A stretch of 64,000 nt of DNA from Methylobacterium sp. E-066 (GCF_022829635.1 NZ_JAKSYO010000172.1:124001-188000); one strand, 5' to 3'; counted from the first letter of the stretch, positions 25,037 through 34,303 are shown. Numbers and translations: made by a program. Notes: generated by a model not told the origin, from the sequence alone.

Positions 25037-26209
25037 ATGCTCAACCGTGCCGCCGCAGGCGCCCTGGCGCTGCTCTATCTCGGCGCCGCCCAACGCACCC
25101 AGGCCGACGAGTCCGGGCCGTTCAAGCCGACGCAGCCCTCCGGCTACTTCTTCGTCGGCGGCCGCTACGAGACGGCGAACGGCCGGACCACCGCCCTCGG
25201 GCAGATGTTCGTCGCATACCGCGCGCCGGAGCGGGTCACGCAGCCCTATCCGGTCGTGATGGTTCACGGCACGGCGCAAACCGGGACCAACTTCCTGGGC
25301 ACGCCCGACGGACGGCCCGGCTGGGCGGACCGCTTCGCCGCCAAGGGGTTTGCGGTCTACGTGGTCGATCAGGTCGGGCGCGGCCGCTCGGGCGGCGACG
25401 CGGAGACATACGGACCCTACGCGCGCTTGCCGGCGGAGGATCTGGAGACGGTGTTCACCGGGCAGGAGCGGTCCGAACTCTACCCGCAGGCGAAGCTCCA
25501 TACCCAATGGCCCGGCGGAGCGGGTCTGCGCGGCAATGCCGCCTTCGATCAGTTCTACCGCTCGCAGGTGCCCTACATCGCGAGCGCCCTGAGGAGCGAG
25601 GAGCTGGTCGATCCGGCGCTGATCGCGCTGCTCGAGAAGATCGGGCCGGCGATCGTGCTGACCCACTCGCAGGCCGGCGTGTTCGGCTGGGCGGTCTCGG
25701 ACCAGCGGCCGGACCTCGTGAAGGCGCATGTCGCCGTCGAGCCGAACGGGCCGACCTTCTTCGACATCCGGTTCAAGGGCGGCACCGATTGGTACGAGCG
25801 GGTCGGTGACGCCCGGGCCCGCCCCTACGGGATCACCCGAGTGCCGCTGCATTTCGAGCCGCCGGTCAGCGGCCCGACGGACCTGACTGTGGTCCAGGCC
25901 GAGCGCCCGGCTGCTCCGGACCAGATCCGCTGCTGGCTACAGGCGGAGCCCGCCCGCACCCTGCCGAACCTCGCCAAGGTGCCGGCCGTGATCGTGACTG
26001 CGGAAGCCTCGTTCCGGGCGACCATGGACGATTGTACCGCCGCCTTCCTCACCCAGGCCGGAGCCAAGCCGGACCGGCTGGCCCTCGCCGAGCAGGGCAT
26101 CCACGGCAACGGCCACATGATGATGCTGGAATCGAACAGCGATCAGGTGGCCGACGCGATCGTCGGGTGGATCGCGACGCGGATAGGCGCCGGCGCACCC
26201 CGGCCTTAA
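25037..26209 (+). CDS. exported alpha/beta hydrolase
   Basis: This 390-residue protein has a short signal peptide (MLNRAAAGALALLYLGAAQRTQA). Its alpha/beta hydrolase core shows an oxyanion region (VVMVHGTAQTGTNF), a nucleophile elbow with Ser211 in VLTHSQAGVFGW, and a late His in GIHGNGHMMMLESN. The elbow THSQAG departs from the usual G-x-S-x-G by lacking the first Gly. Similar secreted hydrolases act as esterases, but the substrate is unknown. GGAGG stands five bases before ATG 25037. No operon partner is evident. Confidence 0.85.
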   Translation: MLNRAAAGALALLYLGAAQRTQADESGPFKPTQPSGYFFVGGRYETANGRTTALGQMFVAYRAPERVTQPYPVVMVHGTAQTGTNFLGTPDGRPGWADRFAAKGFAVYVVDQVGRGRSGGDAETYGPYARLPAEDLETVFTGQERSELYPQAKLHTQWPGGAGLRGNAAFDQFYRSQVPYIASALRSEELVDPALIALLEKIGPAIVLTHSQAGVFGWAVSDQRPDLVKAHVAVEPNGPTFFDIRFKGGTDWYERVGDARARPYGITRVPLHFEPPVSGPTDLTVVQAERPAAPDQIRCWLQAEPARTLPNLAKVPAVIVTAEASFRATMDDCTAAFLTQAGAKPDRLALAEQGIHGNGHMMMLESNSDQVADAIVGWIATRIGAGAPRP

Positions 26210-26264
26210 CCCCCTGCTTACCCTCTGCCGCGAGGGTACGGCCCGTCATACGACGAGGCTTTGC

Positions 26265-26546
26265 ATGACCGACATGACCGACACCGTGGGCGTCGCGGGC
26301 GACCGCATCCGCTCGATCATCGAGCGCGTGGAACGGCTGGAGGAGGAGATCAAGGACCTGATGGAGGCGAAGAAGGAGGTCTTCGCCGAGGCCAAGGGCG
26401 AAGGCCTGGACGTCAAGATCCTCAAGGAGATCCTGAAGATCCGCAAGCAGGACAAGGACGAGCGCGACGAGCACGAGACGCTGCTCGACGTCTACCTGCG
26501 GGCCATGGACGCGCCCGCCCCGGCCCCGATCAAGGCGGCCGCCTGA
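26265..26546 (+). CDS. gapR: GapR family (DUF2312) DNA-binding protein
   Basis: This 93-residue helical protein contains DRIRSIIERVERLEEEIKDL and IRKQDKDERDEHETLLDVYLRAM, the diagnostic sequence of GapR/DUF2312. GapR forms a clamp on overtwisted, AT-rich DNA and stimulates type II topoisomerases in Caulobacter. Starts at 26265 and, four codons on, at 26277 are both possible. It converges on purC, with a shared hairpin between the two stops. Confidence 0.93.
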   Translation: MTDMTDTVGVAGDRIRSIIERVERLEEEIKDLMEAKKEVFAEAKGEGLDVKILKEILKIRKQDKDERDEHETLLDVYLRAMDAPAPAPIKAAA

Positions 26547-26557
26547 CGGGATGGGAG

Positions 26558-26582
26558 GGGACGGCGCCCTGCGCGCCGTCCC
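26558..26582. terminator. hairpin between convergent gapR and purC
   Basis: A perfect 10-bp GC-rich stem (26558-26567 with 26573-26582) with a 5-base loop lies in the 40 bases between the two convergent stop codons. There is no T tract on either strand, so it is a probable but not classical bidirectional terminator. Confidence 0.6.
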
Positions 26583-26586
26583 GCCC

Positions 26587-27576
26587 TCAGCGGATCGGCT
26601 CGGCCGCCAGATAGGCGGCGAGGTTGCGCCGGATGCGATCGAGCGGCACTTCGCTCGGGTCGGGCAGCGCGAAACGCGCTCCGGTGATCGTCTCGTAGGC
26701 GCGGATGTAGACCGCGGCCGTCTCCAGGACGACCTCCGCCGGAATCTCGGGGATCGGGTCCTTGTAGGGATCGCAGCGGGCGACAACCCAATTGCGCACG
26801 AAGTCCTTGTCGAAGCTCTCCGGGGCGGAACCCGCGGCGAAACGCTCGGGATAGCTCGCGGCGAACCAGTACCGGCTGCTGTCCGGCGTGTGGATTTCGT
26901 CGGCGAGAACGATACGGCCCTCCGCGTCCGTGCCGAATTCGTATTTCGTGTCGGCCAGGATCAGCCCACGCTCGGCCGCCAGGTTCTGCCCGCGGGCGAA
27001 CAGCGCCAAAGCGGCCTCTGAGACGGTCCGCCACTGCTCCGGACTGAGCAGGTTGCCCTCCAGGATCCCGGCTTCCGTCAGCGGCTCGTCGTGGCCCCCG
27101 TCGAACGCCTTGGTGGTGGGCGTGATGATGGGCTTCTCCAGGCGCTCGTTCGGCCGCATGCCGTCCGGGAAGCGATGCCCGTACATCTCCCGCTCGCCGG
27201 CCCGGTAGCGCGTCAGCACGGAGGTCGAGGTCGTGCCCGCGAGATAGCCGCGCACCACCACCTCCACCGGTAGAATCTCCAGGCGGCGTCCGACCACGAC
27301 GTTCGGGTCCGGATAGGCGAGCACGTGGTTCGGGCAGAGATCGGCGGTGCGCTCGAACCAGTAGCGCGCGGTCTGCGTCAGCACCTGACCCTTGAACGGG
27401 ATCGCGGCGAGCGCCCGGTCGAAGGCGCTGATCCGGTCCGAGGTGATCAGGATGCGCCGCCCGTCCGGCAGGTCGTAATTGTCCCTGACCTTGCCGCGGT
27501 AATGGTTCGGCAACTCGGGCAGGGTCGCCTCGCGCAGGACCTGAAGGGCGTGCGGGGCGAGATCTGCCGTGTTCAT
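26587..27576 (-). CDS. purC: phosphoribosylaminoimidazole-succinocarboxamide synthase (long form)
   Basis: This 329-residue SAICAR synthase of purine biosynthesis is recognised by YRGKVRDNYDLPDGRRILITSDRISAFDR at the N-terminus, VEVVVRGYLAGTTS, GLILADTKYEFG and DEIHTPDSSRYW. It belongs to the longer class of about 300 residues (yeast-like), not the 240-residue bacterial form. Alphaproteobacteria often carry both forms, so a second purC may exist elsewhere. It is a single gene here, separate from the other pur genes. Confidence 0.94.
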   Translation of the reverse strand: MNTADLAPHALQVLREATLPELPNHYRGKVRDNYDLPDGRRILITSDRISAFDRALAAIPFKGQVLTQTARYWFERTADLCPNHVLAYPDPNVVVGRRLEILPVEVVVRGYLAGTTSTSVLTRYRAGEREMYGHRFPDGMRPNERLEKPIITPTTKAFDGGHDEPLTEAGILEGNLLSPEQWRTVSEAALALFARGQNLAAERGLILADTKYEFGTDAEGRIVLADEIHTPDSSRYWFAASYPERFAAGSAPESFDKDFVRNWVVARCDPYKDPIPEIPAEVVLETAAVYIRAYETITGARFALPDPSEVPLDRIRRNLAAYLAAEPIR

Positions 27577-27686
27577 CGGACCGTTCCGTCAGGCTGCACG
27601 GCGACCGCGCCGCATCGCGTGTGTGCGCGGACGGGCCGGAGATTTCCAGTCCCTTCCCCGGGGCCGGAGCGCTCCGGGCCGATCGG

Positions 27687-29771
27687 TCAGGCCGCACGGA
27701 CAGTGTGCAGGAAGCGTGCGACCTCGGCGGTGAGGTGCTCGGACTGGCGCGACAGCTCCGTGGCCGCGTCCAGAACCTGGGCCGCCGCGGCGCCGGTTTC
27801 CTCGGCGGCGCCAGCCACGCCGGCAATGTTGCTGGTCACCGTACCGGTGCCCTGCGCCGCCTGGGCGACGTTGCGGGCGATCTCCTGAGTCGCCGCACCC
27901 TGCTCTTCGACCGCCTCGGCGATCGACGTCGCCACACCGCTGATTTCCCGGATCCGTGCCGTGATCGCGCCGATGGCCGAGACGGCCTGGCCGGTCACGC
28001 CCTGGATCTGGCCGATCTGCTGACCGATTTCTTCGGTCGCCCTGGCGGTCTGCTCGGCGAGGGCTTTCACCTCGGAGGCGACCACCGCGAAGCCCCTCCC
28101 CGCTTCCCCGGCGCGAGCCGCTTCGATCGTCGCGTTCAAAGCCAGCAAATTGGTCTGGCCGGCGATGTCCGAGATCAGCTGCACCACATCGCCGATCCGG
28201 CCCGCAGCCTCGCTCAACGCCTGCACGAAGATCGCCGTCTGCCCGGCCTCGTCGACGGCATTGTTTGCGAGCTTGGCCGAGTCGTCCACCTGCCGCCCGA
28301 TCTCCTGGACCGACGAGCCCAGCTCTTCGGCGGCAGCCGCCACGGTATTGACGTTGCTGGCCGCCTCGTCGGCTGCGGAGGCCGCGGCGCCGGATTGGGC
28401 CGAGGTCTGGTCGGCCATGGCCGACATCGCGCCGGCGGTGGCCTGCAGCTCGGTGGCCGAGGACGAGACCATGCCGATGATGCCGCCGACCGCATGCTCG
28501 AAGGCCTCGGCCATCTGGCGCATGCCGGCCTTGCGCTGCTCCTCGGCGGCAGCCCGCGCCTCTGCGGCCTCGGCCTCCAAGGCGCGGGTGCGGATCAGGT
28601 TGTCCTTGAACACCTGCACGGCCGCGGCCATCGCACCGATCTCGTTCTTCGTCTCCGTGTCGGGGACGCGGATCTCGGTGTCGCCGTTGGAAATCCGGCT
28701 CATCACCTGCGCCATCCGGCGGATCGGGAGCGACACCTTGCGGATGCACAGGACGATCACACCGGCACAGGTCGCGATCACGGCGAGACCGCACAGCAGG
28801 TAGACGTACAGGCGGATCCGCGCCGCCTCGATCCGCCGCTCGATCTGATCGGAAACCAGGTCGAACAGGCGCTCCCGCAATTCGATGATCGACCGCATCG
28901 CCGGCACATACTGCCCCCCGAAGTCCTGGACCGAGAGGTCGGAGGGGCGCCCGGCGAGGCTCTGCTCGACGATCCCGGCCGCGAGCCGCCGGCCGCCCTC
29001 GACGTACTTGGCCTGGAGCGTCCTCAGGAACTCGTCGACCCGCGCATCCTCGCCGATCTTGCCCCGCGCCAGGAGCATCTGCCGGATCTGGGCGTCGACC
29101 TGCCCGCTCAGGCGGTTGTACTGGCCGATCTCCCCGATGGTCATCGCCCGCTTGCCGACCAATGCCGGCGTGAACACCGAGCCGATCTGACCGGCGACAT
29201 CGCGCAGTTCGGTGGCGGTCCGCGTCATCGTCAGCCAGGAGCCCAGACGTGAATCGGCCGTCACCGCCATCTCGTCCACGGCGTTCAGAGCGGAATCCAG
29301 GGTGGGGGGAACGGCGATCAGGGCGTCCACCACGCCGGCCACCTCATCCGGACGCCGCTGCGCCAGGGGCTGGCCCGTCAGGGCATCGACACGCCGGCGC
29401 GCTGCAGCGAGGAGACGCGTGGCGTCCGCCACGGCATCGGACGCCTGGACTTTCCACTGCGCCGGCAATGCGGACGTGACGGCTGTCGCGTCGCGCAAAG
29501 CCGCGTCGCTCAAGCCGCGGATTTCGGTAAGAGCCTGCTCGGTCGCGCTCGACAGGGGCCGCTCGCTCCCCAGAGCCGCGTTGGTCGGCCCACGCTCCTG
29601 CGAAATCCGCGTCGATGCTGCGAGAATCGTCCGAGATGTCGAAACGCCGATGCGGGCATCGACACTACTCTGATAATCACGGTCTTCTCTCACTATCACC
29701 TGACCGGTGACGGCCAAGCACACGGCGCTGATTGACGTCGTAAATAGAATAATCAATGTCGATATCTTCAC
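27687..29771 (-). CDS. methyl-accepting chemotaxis protein with NIT-like sensor
   Basis: This 694-residue chemoreceptor has TM1 at about residues 4-26 and a helical periplasmic sensor of about 290 residues. The sensor includes ASTRISQERGPTNAALG, resembling the ERG motif of nitrate/nitrite-sensing (NIT) domains. TM2 is at about 319-342, then HAMP and a signalling coil with NLLALNATIEAARAGEAGRG. GTG 29771 is preferred because GGAGGG lies five bases upstream; in-frame ATGs at 29828 and 29804 lie in AT-rich DNA. The cytoplasmic half closely resembles the broken receptor gene at 49,716. Ligand assignment to nitrate or nitrite is only a guess. Confidence 0.92.
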   Translation of the reverse strand: MKISTLIILFTTSISAVCLAVTGQVIVREDRDYQSSVDARIGVSTSRTILAASTRISQERGPTNAALGSERPLSSATEQALTEIRGLSDAALRDATAVTSALPAQWKVQASDAVADATRLLAAARRRVDALTGQPLAQRRPDEVAGVVDALIAVPPTLDSALNAVDEMAVTADSRLGSWLTMTRTATELRDVAGQIGSVFTPALVGKRAMTIGEIGQYNRLSGQVDAQIRQMLLARGKIGEDARVDEFLRTLQAKYVEGGRRLAAGIVEQSLAGRPSDLSVQDFGGQYVPAMRSIIELRERLFDLVSDQIERRIEAARIRLYVYLLCGLAVIATCAGVIVLCIRKVSLPIRRMAQVMSRISNGDTEIRVPDTETKNEIGAMAAAVQVFKDNLIRTRALEAEAAEARAAAEEQRKAGMRQMAEAFEHAVGGIIGMVSSSATELQATAGAMSAMADQTSAQSGAAASAADEAASNVNTVAAAAEELGSSVQEIGRQVDDSAKLANNAVDEAGQTAIFVQALSEAAGRIGDVVQLISDIAGQTNLLALNATIEAARAGEAGRGFAVVASEVKALAEQTARATEEIGQQIGQIQGVTGQAVSAIGAITARIREISGVATSIAEAVEEQGAATQEIARNVAQAAQGTGTVTSNIAGVAGAAEETGAAAAQVLDAATELSRQSEHLTAEVARFLHTVRAA

Positions 29772-30647
29772 AACACCCTCCCACTCAACAAAAGTGTTCG
29801 ACATGCGGCAATGGCAATTCCATAACATTTAGAACGTTCATATAACACAGGAAATAATTCAAAATTGACGAGCAAGTTTCTCAAAATTAGTATGAAAGAG
29901 GAATGATTTATTACATCACGGACTTGAAATTTTCTGAGATATCATGTTATTCCAAATAGACGACTTGATCTAAAAATATAGCAAAATTATTCAATCTCGC
30001 GCATTAGATCATTGACCGGGTCGTCGATGTAAATGAATAGCTGGCTATAAAGACTGACGCGCGTGAATCGACTGTCGGTCGGTGCCTTGGAACGAGCGAA
30101 CGCTCCGAACTCAGACCCGTCGCGCGAATCGTCCTGTCCGGCAGCACCGTCTTTTTCGGAGACCGGTGCCGGATCTTTCAGGATGCTGCCGTCATGGCGC
30201 GCCCTCGACAGATCACCCGCCTTTTCCCAAAGGCGACGCGCCCGATCGGACCTTCGCACCTCACGGGATCGAGCCTAAGAACGTGCCTTCAGCCACCTCG
30301 ACGGCGAAGCGAAGCATCAATCCGACCGGCAAATGGCCCCGACACACGGTGATCTTGGCATCGCGGGATTCGGCCGTACCCGGGGACGCCATGCCGTCCG
30401 ATACGACTTGATCGATGCCTGGGAAACTCTACGTTCCTTGAGGTCATCTGATACTTTCGTCCGATCAGCACAAGTATTTATGCCTTCCATCAATACTGTA
30501 CGTTATTATACGGTACTTTCCGGTGAGTATCAGTCACTCGACTGTGGCAGAGGTGAAGTGTGGCTGCTATGGGGTGGCGGGATCGGCGCAGACCTTGAGC
30601 GCCGATGGCGGCGAGGCCCGGGGTGCTCGCCGGTCGGCGGAGGCGCG
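29772..30647. other. AT-rich intergenic island between a chemoreceptor and a Crp/Fnr gene
   Basis: This 876-base divergent interval has a strongly AT-rich core at about 29,820-30,040 (long runs of A/T such as AAATAATTCAAAATTGACG), quite unlike the surrounding DNA. A second weaker AT-rich patch is at 30,420-30,530. Frames such as 29,987-30,259 on the minus strand and 30,063-30,278 on the plus strand exist but show no family features or ribosome binding sites, so I do not call them. Promoters for both flanking genes must lie here. Confidence 0.6.
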
Positions 30648-31400
30648 ATGACGGGTACTCTTCACCAAACCGACAAGCATCCGTTCGTCCGCAAAATCGA
30701 AAGCATCGCCCTCTTCACACTCACGGACGACGAACGGGCGGCGCTTCTCGCCCTGCCCCTGCAGATGGTGCAGTTCGAGGCGTATCAGGACATCGTGCGC
30801 GAGGGCGATCGTCCCGCACGCTGCTTCGCGTTGTTCGAAGGGATCGCCTGCACCTACAAGACGACGCTGGGCGGCAAGCGGCAGGTCATGGCCTACCACG
30901 TCGCCGGCGACATACCCGACATCCAGAGCCTGCATCTTAAGGTCCTCGACATCAGCATCGGCACGGTCGGCCCGTGTCGGATCGGCTTCGTCCAGCACGA
31001 TGCGGTGCGAGCATTGCTGCGTGCGTTTCCACGGTTGGGCGACGTCCTGTGGCGCGCGACGCTGATCGACGCCGCCATAGTTCGCGAGTGGATGCTCAAC
31101 ACCGGCCGGCGGGATGCCTATGCTCGCATGGCCCATCTGTTTTGCGAGCTGGTGACGCGCCTGGGCGTCGTCGGCCTCGCCCCGGATCGGAGCTGCGAGA
31201 TGCCGATGATCCAGCCTGAGCTGGCGGATGCCCTCGGGATCACGCCGGTCCACGTCAACCGCACGATCCGCGACCTGAAGGAAGCCGGATTGATCACGCT
31301 TCGCAGCCGGCGCCTGATCGTCCACGACTGGGACGGGTTGAAGGCGGCGGCCGAGTTCGACCCGGCCTACCTGCACCTCACCGAACCGGACCCGGCCTGA
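30648..31400 (+). CDS. Crp/Fnr-family transcriptional regulator
   Basis: This 250-residue regulator has an N-terminal cyclic-nucleotide-binding-like beta barrel (VQFEAYQDIVREGDRPARCFALFEGIA) and a C-terminal Crp-type winged helix (MIQPELADALGITPVHVNRTIRDLKEAGLI). The Fnr cysteine cluster is absent, so it is not an oxygen sensor of the Fnr type. Such proteins are numerous in Methylobacterium and their signals are mostly unknown. GGAGG lies five bases before ATG 30648. It converges on the PAS gene. Confidence 0.92.
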   Translation: MTGTLHQTDKHPFVRKIESIALFTLTDDERAALLALPLQMVQFEAYQDIVREGDRPARCFALFEGIACTYKTTLGGKRQVMAYHVAGDIPDIQSLHLKVLDISIGTVGPCRIGFVQHDAVRALLRAFPRLGDVLWRATLIDAAIVREWMLNTGRRDAYARMAHLFCELVTRLGVVGLAPDRSCEMPMIQPELADALGITPVHVNRTIRDLKEAGLITLRSRRLIVHDWDGLKAAAEFDPAYLHLTEPDPA

Positions 31401-31418
31401 ATCCCGCCGAAGCCGGAC

Positions 31419-32036
31419 TCAGTTCATCTGCGTCCGGCGCATGCGCCACTCCTGCTCGGCGAGCTTGCGACCGAGATCAAGCAGGAGCGCTTCCGCCCGG
31501 GCCTTGAGGGCCGGGTCCTGCAACTCGCAGATCGCCCGATGCGCCGCCATGGCGAAGTCGGCGGCGCGCTCCAGCGGCGGCTCGGGCTCATGAAATTCGG
31601 TCGTCTCGACGGCGCCCATCGTGGCCTCGCCCATCCGCACGTCGGTGATGTCGACGATGATCCCGCGGCCGCTGACCGGCTGCCCTCTGTGGTTGTGCAG
31701 GAAGCGGCCCCGGCCCAGCACCCAGCGGGTGATGCCGTCGGCCGAGCAGACCCGATACTCGATGACGTAGAGCCCGCTATCGCGGCCGCCCCTGCGGATA
31801 TGCGCCTGGACCCGGTCTCGATCCTCCGGGTGGATGCTGGCGAGGAAAGCGTCGAGGGGCAGGCCCGCCTCGGCCTCCTCTGGATCGACGTTGAACAGCA
31901 GCGCCACGAACAGGTCGGCCTGGATGCTATCCGAGGCGGCATCCCACGACCAAGTGCCGATCACATCCAGGGCGTCGAGCGCGCCTTGAAACGCCGCCGC
32001 ACAAGTCCGGTATTCGGAGAACTTCGGTTTTGGCAT
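31419..32036 (-). CDS. PAS-domain protein without output domain
   Basis: This 205-residue protein has one PAS domain of the PAS_3 type at about residues 20-135 (GTWSWDAASDSIQADLFVALLF, then FLASIHPEDRDRVQAHIRR and GRGIIVDITDVRMGE). A helical tail of about 70 residues follows (AAHRAICELQDPALKARAEALLLDLGRKL). No kinase, cyclase or DNA-binding domain is present, so it may be a stand-alone sensor acting on a partner. ATG 32036 lacks a strong ribosome binding site. Confidence 0.85.
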   Translation of the reverse strand: MPKPKFSEYRTCAAAFQGALDALDVIGTWSWDAASDSIQADLFVALLFNVDPEEAEAGLPLDAFLASIHPEDRDRVQAHIRRGGRDSGLYVIEYRVCSADGITRWVLGRGRFLHNHRGQPVSGRGIIVDITDVRMGEATMGAVETTEFHEPEPPLERAADFAMAAHRAICELQDPALKARAEALLLDLGRKLAEQEWRMRRTQMN

Positions 32037-32266
32037 GCAGGGTCTGGTTCCGGACCGGAATCGAACCGGGTTTAGGCCATCACGTCACAACTTCAAGAAG
32101 AATATATGCATCTCACCGCAACTTTTGCGTGATTGTGACGCGTGGCGCCTGCCCGGCCTCGCCGACGTGAGGACCGACCTCCGGTCCCATACCGGCGCCG
32201 ACGCGCCGGAAGGTTCTACGCCGCGTCTGCCGGACAGGTTTCGCGATGATCGAGAGGCTATCGCCG

Positions 32267-32482
32267 TCACCGTGCGCCGGTCCCAGTGCTCGGCCGGGCC
32301 AGACGCTCCGCCTCCGCTCGCCAGGAATCGCGCTCGGCCTGAACCGCCTCGATCCGGGCGTGCAGATGGCCGGCATCGATCGCCGTTTCCATCAGCATGT
32401 CCTGGGCGGCGGCCAATTGCGCGCGCAGCTCGGCATTCTCGGTGGCCAGGGCCAGGAGGAGAGCGGCCACGTCATCGCCCAT
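32267..32482 (-). CDS. small coiled-coil protein, hypothetical
   Basis: This frame encodes 71 residues starting MGDDVAALLLALATENAELRAQ. Nearly the whole protein forms heptad-like repeats (ENAELRAQLAAAQDML, then ARIEAVQAERDSWRAEAERL), which suggests a dimeric coiled coil. Codon usage is typical of the genome. ATG 32482 was preferred over one 12 codons upstream because the coil begins there and GGGAGCCGGGG lies upstream. The function is unknown. The 230 bases between it and the PAS gene hold nothing recognisable except a T-arm-like palindrome near 32,046-32,068. Confidence 0.55.
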   Translation of the reverse strand: MGDDVAALLLALATENAELRAQLAAAQDMLMETAIDAGHLHARIEAVQAERDSWRAEAERLARPSTGTGAR

Positions 32483-32611
32483 CCATGTGCCCCGGCTCCC
32501 ACTTCCGAGCGGGCGCATCTACCCGTGCCGGGGGCCGGCCACAACCGTATCCGGCAAACTATTCCCGGGTGGGCCGCGTGGGACACGATCGGCAAACCGC
32601 ACGGCGGCCGT

Positions 32612-33661
32612 TCAGCCCTCGATCACCCGCTCGTCGAGCTTGCGGTCGACGATCTGGACCGTGCGGTCGATCTCGGCGTCCGGAGTTCCGAGCTGGTGCG
32701 AGATCAGCTTCACCAGCAGGTCGACGCGCTCGATGAACGGTGTGCCGTTCGCAACCGCCCGGGCGGCCGAGGACGGCTTGAGCAGGCTCTCGGCAGCCTT
32801 GGCGTATTTCTCGAAGGGCACCTGATCCTGCGGATCGGCGCCCAGGCTCCGGGCGATGCCATCCACATGCTCGTAGATGGCCCGGGACTTGGCGAGATCG
32901 CCATGCACGGCGTCGCGGATCGATTGCGGCTCCTGCGGCGTGATGCACCGGTAATTGCCGGTGAGCAGCATCGACCATTTCGCCAGCGGGACGAACAGCG
33001 AATCGAACACCTTGAGCTTCACCGGCACGTCCTGGCCATCGAGGCGCACGGCGTCGATGTCGGCCTCCAGCTCGCGCAGCAGCCGGTTATGCGCCTCGTC
33101 CGCGAAGGTCGCGGCCTTGAAGTTGGTCGGCAGGCCGACATGGAGCACGTTCGCCCCCTCGTCCGGCGGACGGAACGCCTGGGGATCCGGGGAACACAGG
33201 GAGACCAGCCCAGGCTCGAACCGGTCCCAGACGCCGGCATTGGTGTAGGCGTCCTCGAGGTCCATCGCGGCCAGGGCCGGGATCCGCTTGAGATACGAGA
33301 GCGGCGGCATGTTCATGATCGACAGGCACGGCAGCTTCGCCGCCGCGATCTTGATCATCAGCACCCGGATCGTGTGGTTGTTGTACTGCGGCTCCTGCAT
33401 TGCGAGGCCGACCAGATCGTAGCGCGACGGGTCGATATCCTCCGGCGGCGCGGCGTCTAGGGTGCCGGGCAGGTCGCGCGACAGGATGGCGCGATGGTTC
33501 GGCTCGTCCCGCAGCTTGATGCGGACTTCGGTCCCCTCCTGGTTGATCAGGTCCGCGGTCTTCCGGCGGCAGACCAGGGTCACGTCGTGCCCGGCCATCA
33601 GGAGCTTGGTCGCCAGCAGGGAGCCGTACGAGGCCCCCAGGATCAGGATGTTGCGGGGCAT
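32612..33661 (-). CDS. ketopantoate-reductase-like NAD(P)-binding protein
   Basis: This 349-residue protein starts with a Rossmann-like segment (NILILGASYGSLLATKLLMAGHDVTLVCRR), an unusual variant of the Gly-rich loop (GASYGS), and continues with an ApbA/PanE-like helical domain (FDSLFVPLAKWSMLLTGNYRC). It is a member of the 6-phosphogluconate-dehydrogenase-like superfamily. A role in pantothenate synthesis is not assured, because the family covers several oxidoreductases. GGGAG lies upstream of ATG 33661. It is a monocistronic gene by spacing. Confidence 0.75.
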   Translation of the reverse strand: MPRNILILGASYGSLLATKLLMAGHDVTLVCRRKTADLINQEGTEVRIKLRDEPNHRAILSRDLPGTLDAAPPEDIDPSRYDLVGLAMQEPQYNNHTIRVLMIKIAAAKLPCLSIMNMPPLSYLKRIPALAAMDLEDAYTNAGVWDRFEPGLVSLCSPDPQAFRPPDEGANVLHVGLPTNFKAATFADEAHNRLLRELEADIDAVRLDGQDVPVKLKVFDSLFVPLAKWSMLLTGNYRCITPQEPQSIRDAVHGDLAKSRAIYEHVDGIARSLGADPQDQVPFEKYAKAAESLLKPSSAARAVANGTPFIERVDLLVKLISHQLGTPDAEIDRTVQIVDRKLDERVIEG

Positions 33662-34121
33662 GCTTCGACTCCCAAGGTCCGTCTTCGTCTTGTCCTGCGG
33701 CGAACCCGTATGGCGTACGGGTTCAGGCTTTCCGCATGGCGGCGCCGGCCGTGTGTTCGGCAGCGTAGCGAAGCTTGTCCTGGGATGCCACTCGCCTGGC
33801 ATACCAAAAAATTTGACCGCTCCGGTGAGTTGGATTTTTGTTCGGTGATCGATCGCTTTGCCCCGACCGGGCGGCTTACGGGCGTGACCCGTTACCGGCT
33901 GTCAGGCGTGAGGCTTCCGGAGCCAGGTTGTTGCAATGACCCGGCGATGCACGATCGAGCCGTCAGCCTCGAAGGGATGATCTAAGATACAACTCGCCCG
34001 GACGGCACACCGTACGAAGCGCCGGATCGAGCAGGACGCAAAACGTCCGCTCTCCGCGCCTGGGCGTGTCAATCTCGCGGGGGAGTTTTACTTCAGCACC
34101 ATCCACCGCTCAGCGGGATGA
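33662..34121. other. intergenic region upstream of tRNA-Phe
   Basis: This region of 460 bases lies between the reductase-like gene and the tRNA-Phe gene. Open frames crossing it are shadows with poor codon use. Nothing recognisable was found beyond the ribosome binding site and presumable promoter of the reductase gene. Confidence 0.5.
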
Positions 34122-34197
34122 TGGTGCCCAGGGGCGGAATCGAACCACCGACACTGCGATTTTCAGTCGCATGCTCTACCAACTGAGCTACCTGGGC
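34122..34197 (-). tRNA. tRNA-Phe (GAA)
   Basis: On the minus strand the 76 bases fold as a complete cloverleaf with encoded CCA: acceptor GCCCAGG pairs with CCTGGGC, D stem GCTC/GAGC, and anticodon stem TGCGA/TCGCA. The loop is CTGAAAA (anticodon GAA) and the T arm is GGTGG-TTCGATT-CCGCC. It lies downstream of maf-yacG, as in many alphaproteobacteria. Confidence 0.97.
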
Positions 34198-34303
34198 GTC
34201 GCCCGCGCCGCTGTGGGCCTCGGACGCCGCGGGGTATAGTCAGGAGTCTGGGGCCTGTCCAGCCTTGCCGTGACATCGACGTGACGAAGACGGCGGAAAA
34301 ATT

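Noticed and set aside
29987..30259. Minus-strand 90-residue frame in the AT-rich island
   Set aside because: No family features or ribosome binding site, with a poor codon pattern; it sits in the promoter region of two divergent genes.
32040..32110. Minus-strand sequence resembling a tRNA T arm and 3' end (CGGTTCGATTCCG followed by GGAACCA)
   Set aside because: No matching acceptor 5' strand, D arm or anticodon stem is found upstream; it is better explained by a short local palindrome (TTCCGG-A-CCGGAA) before the PAS gene.
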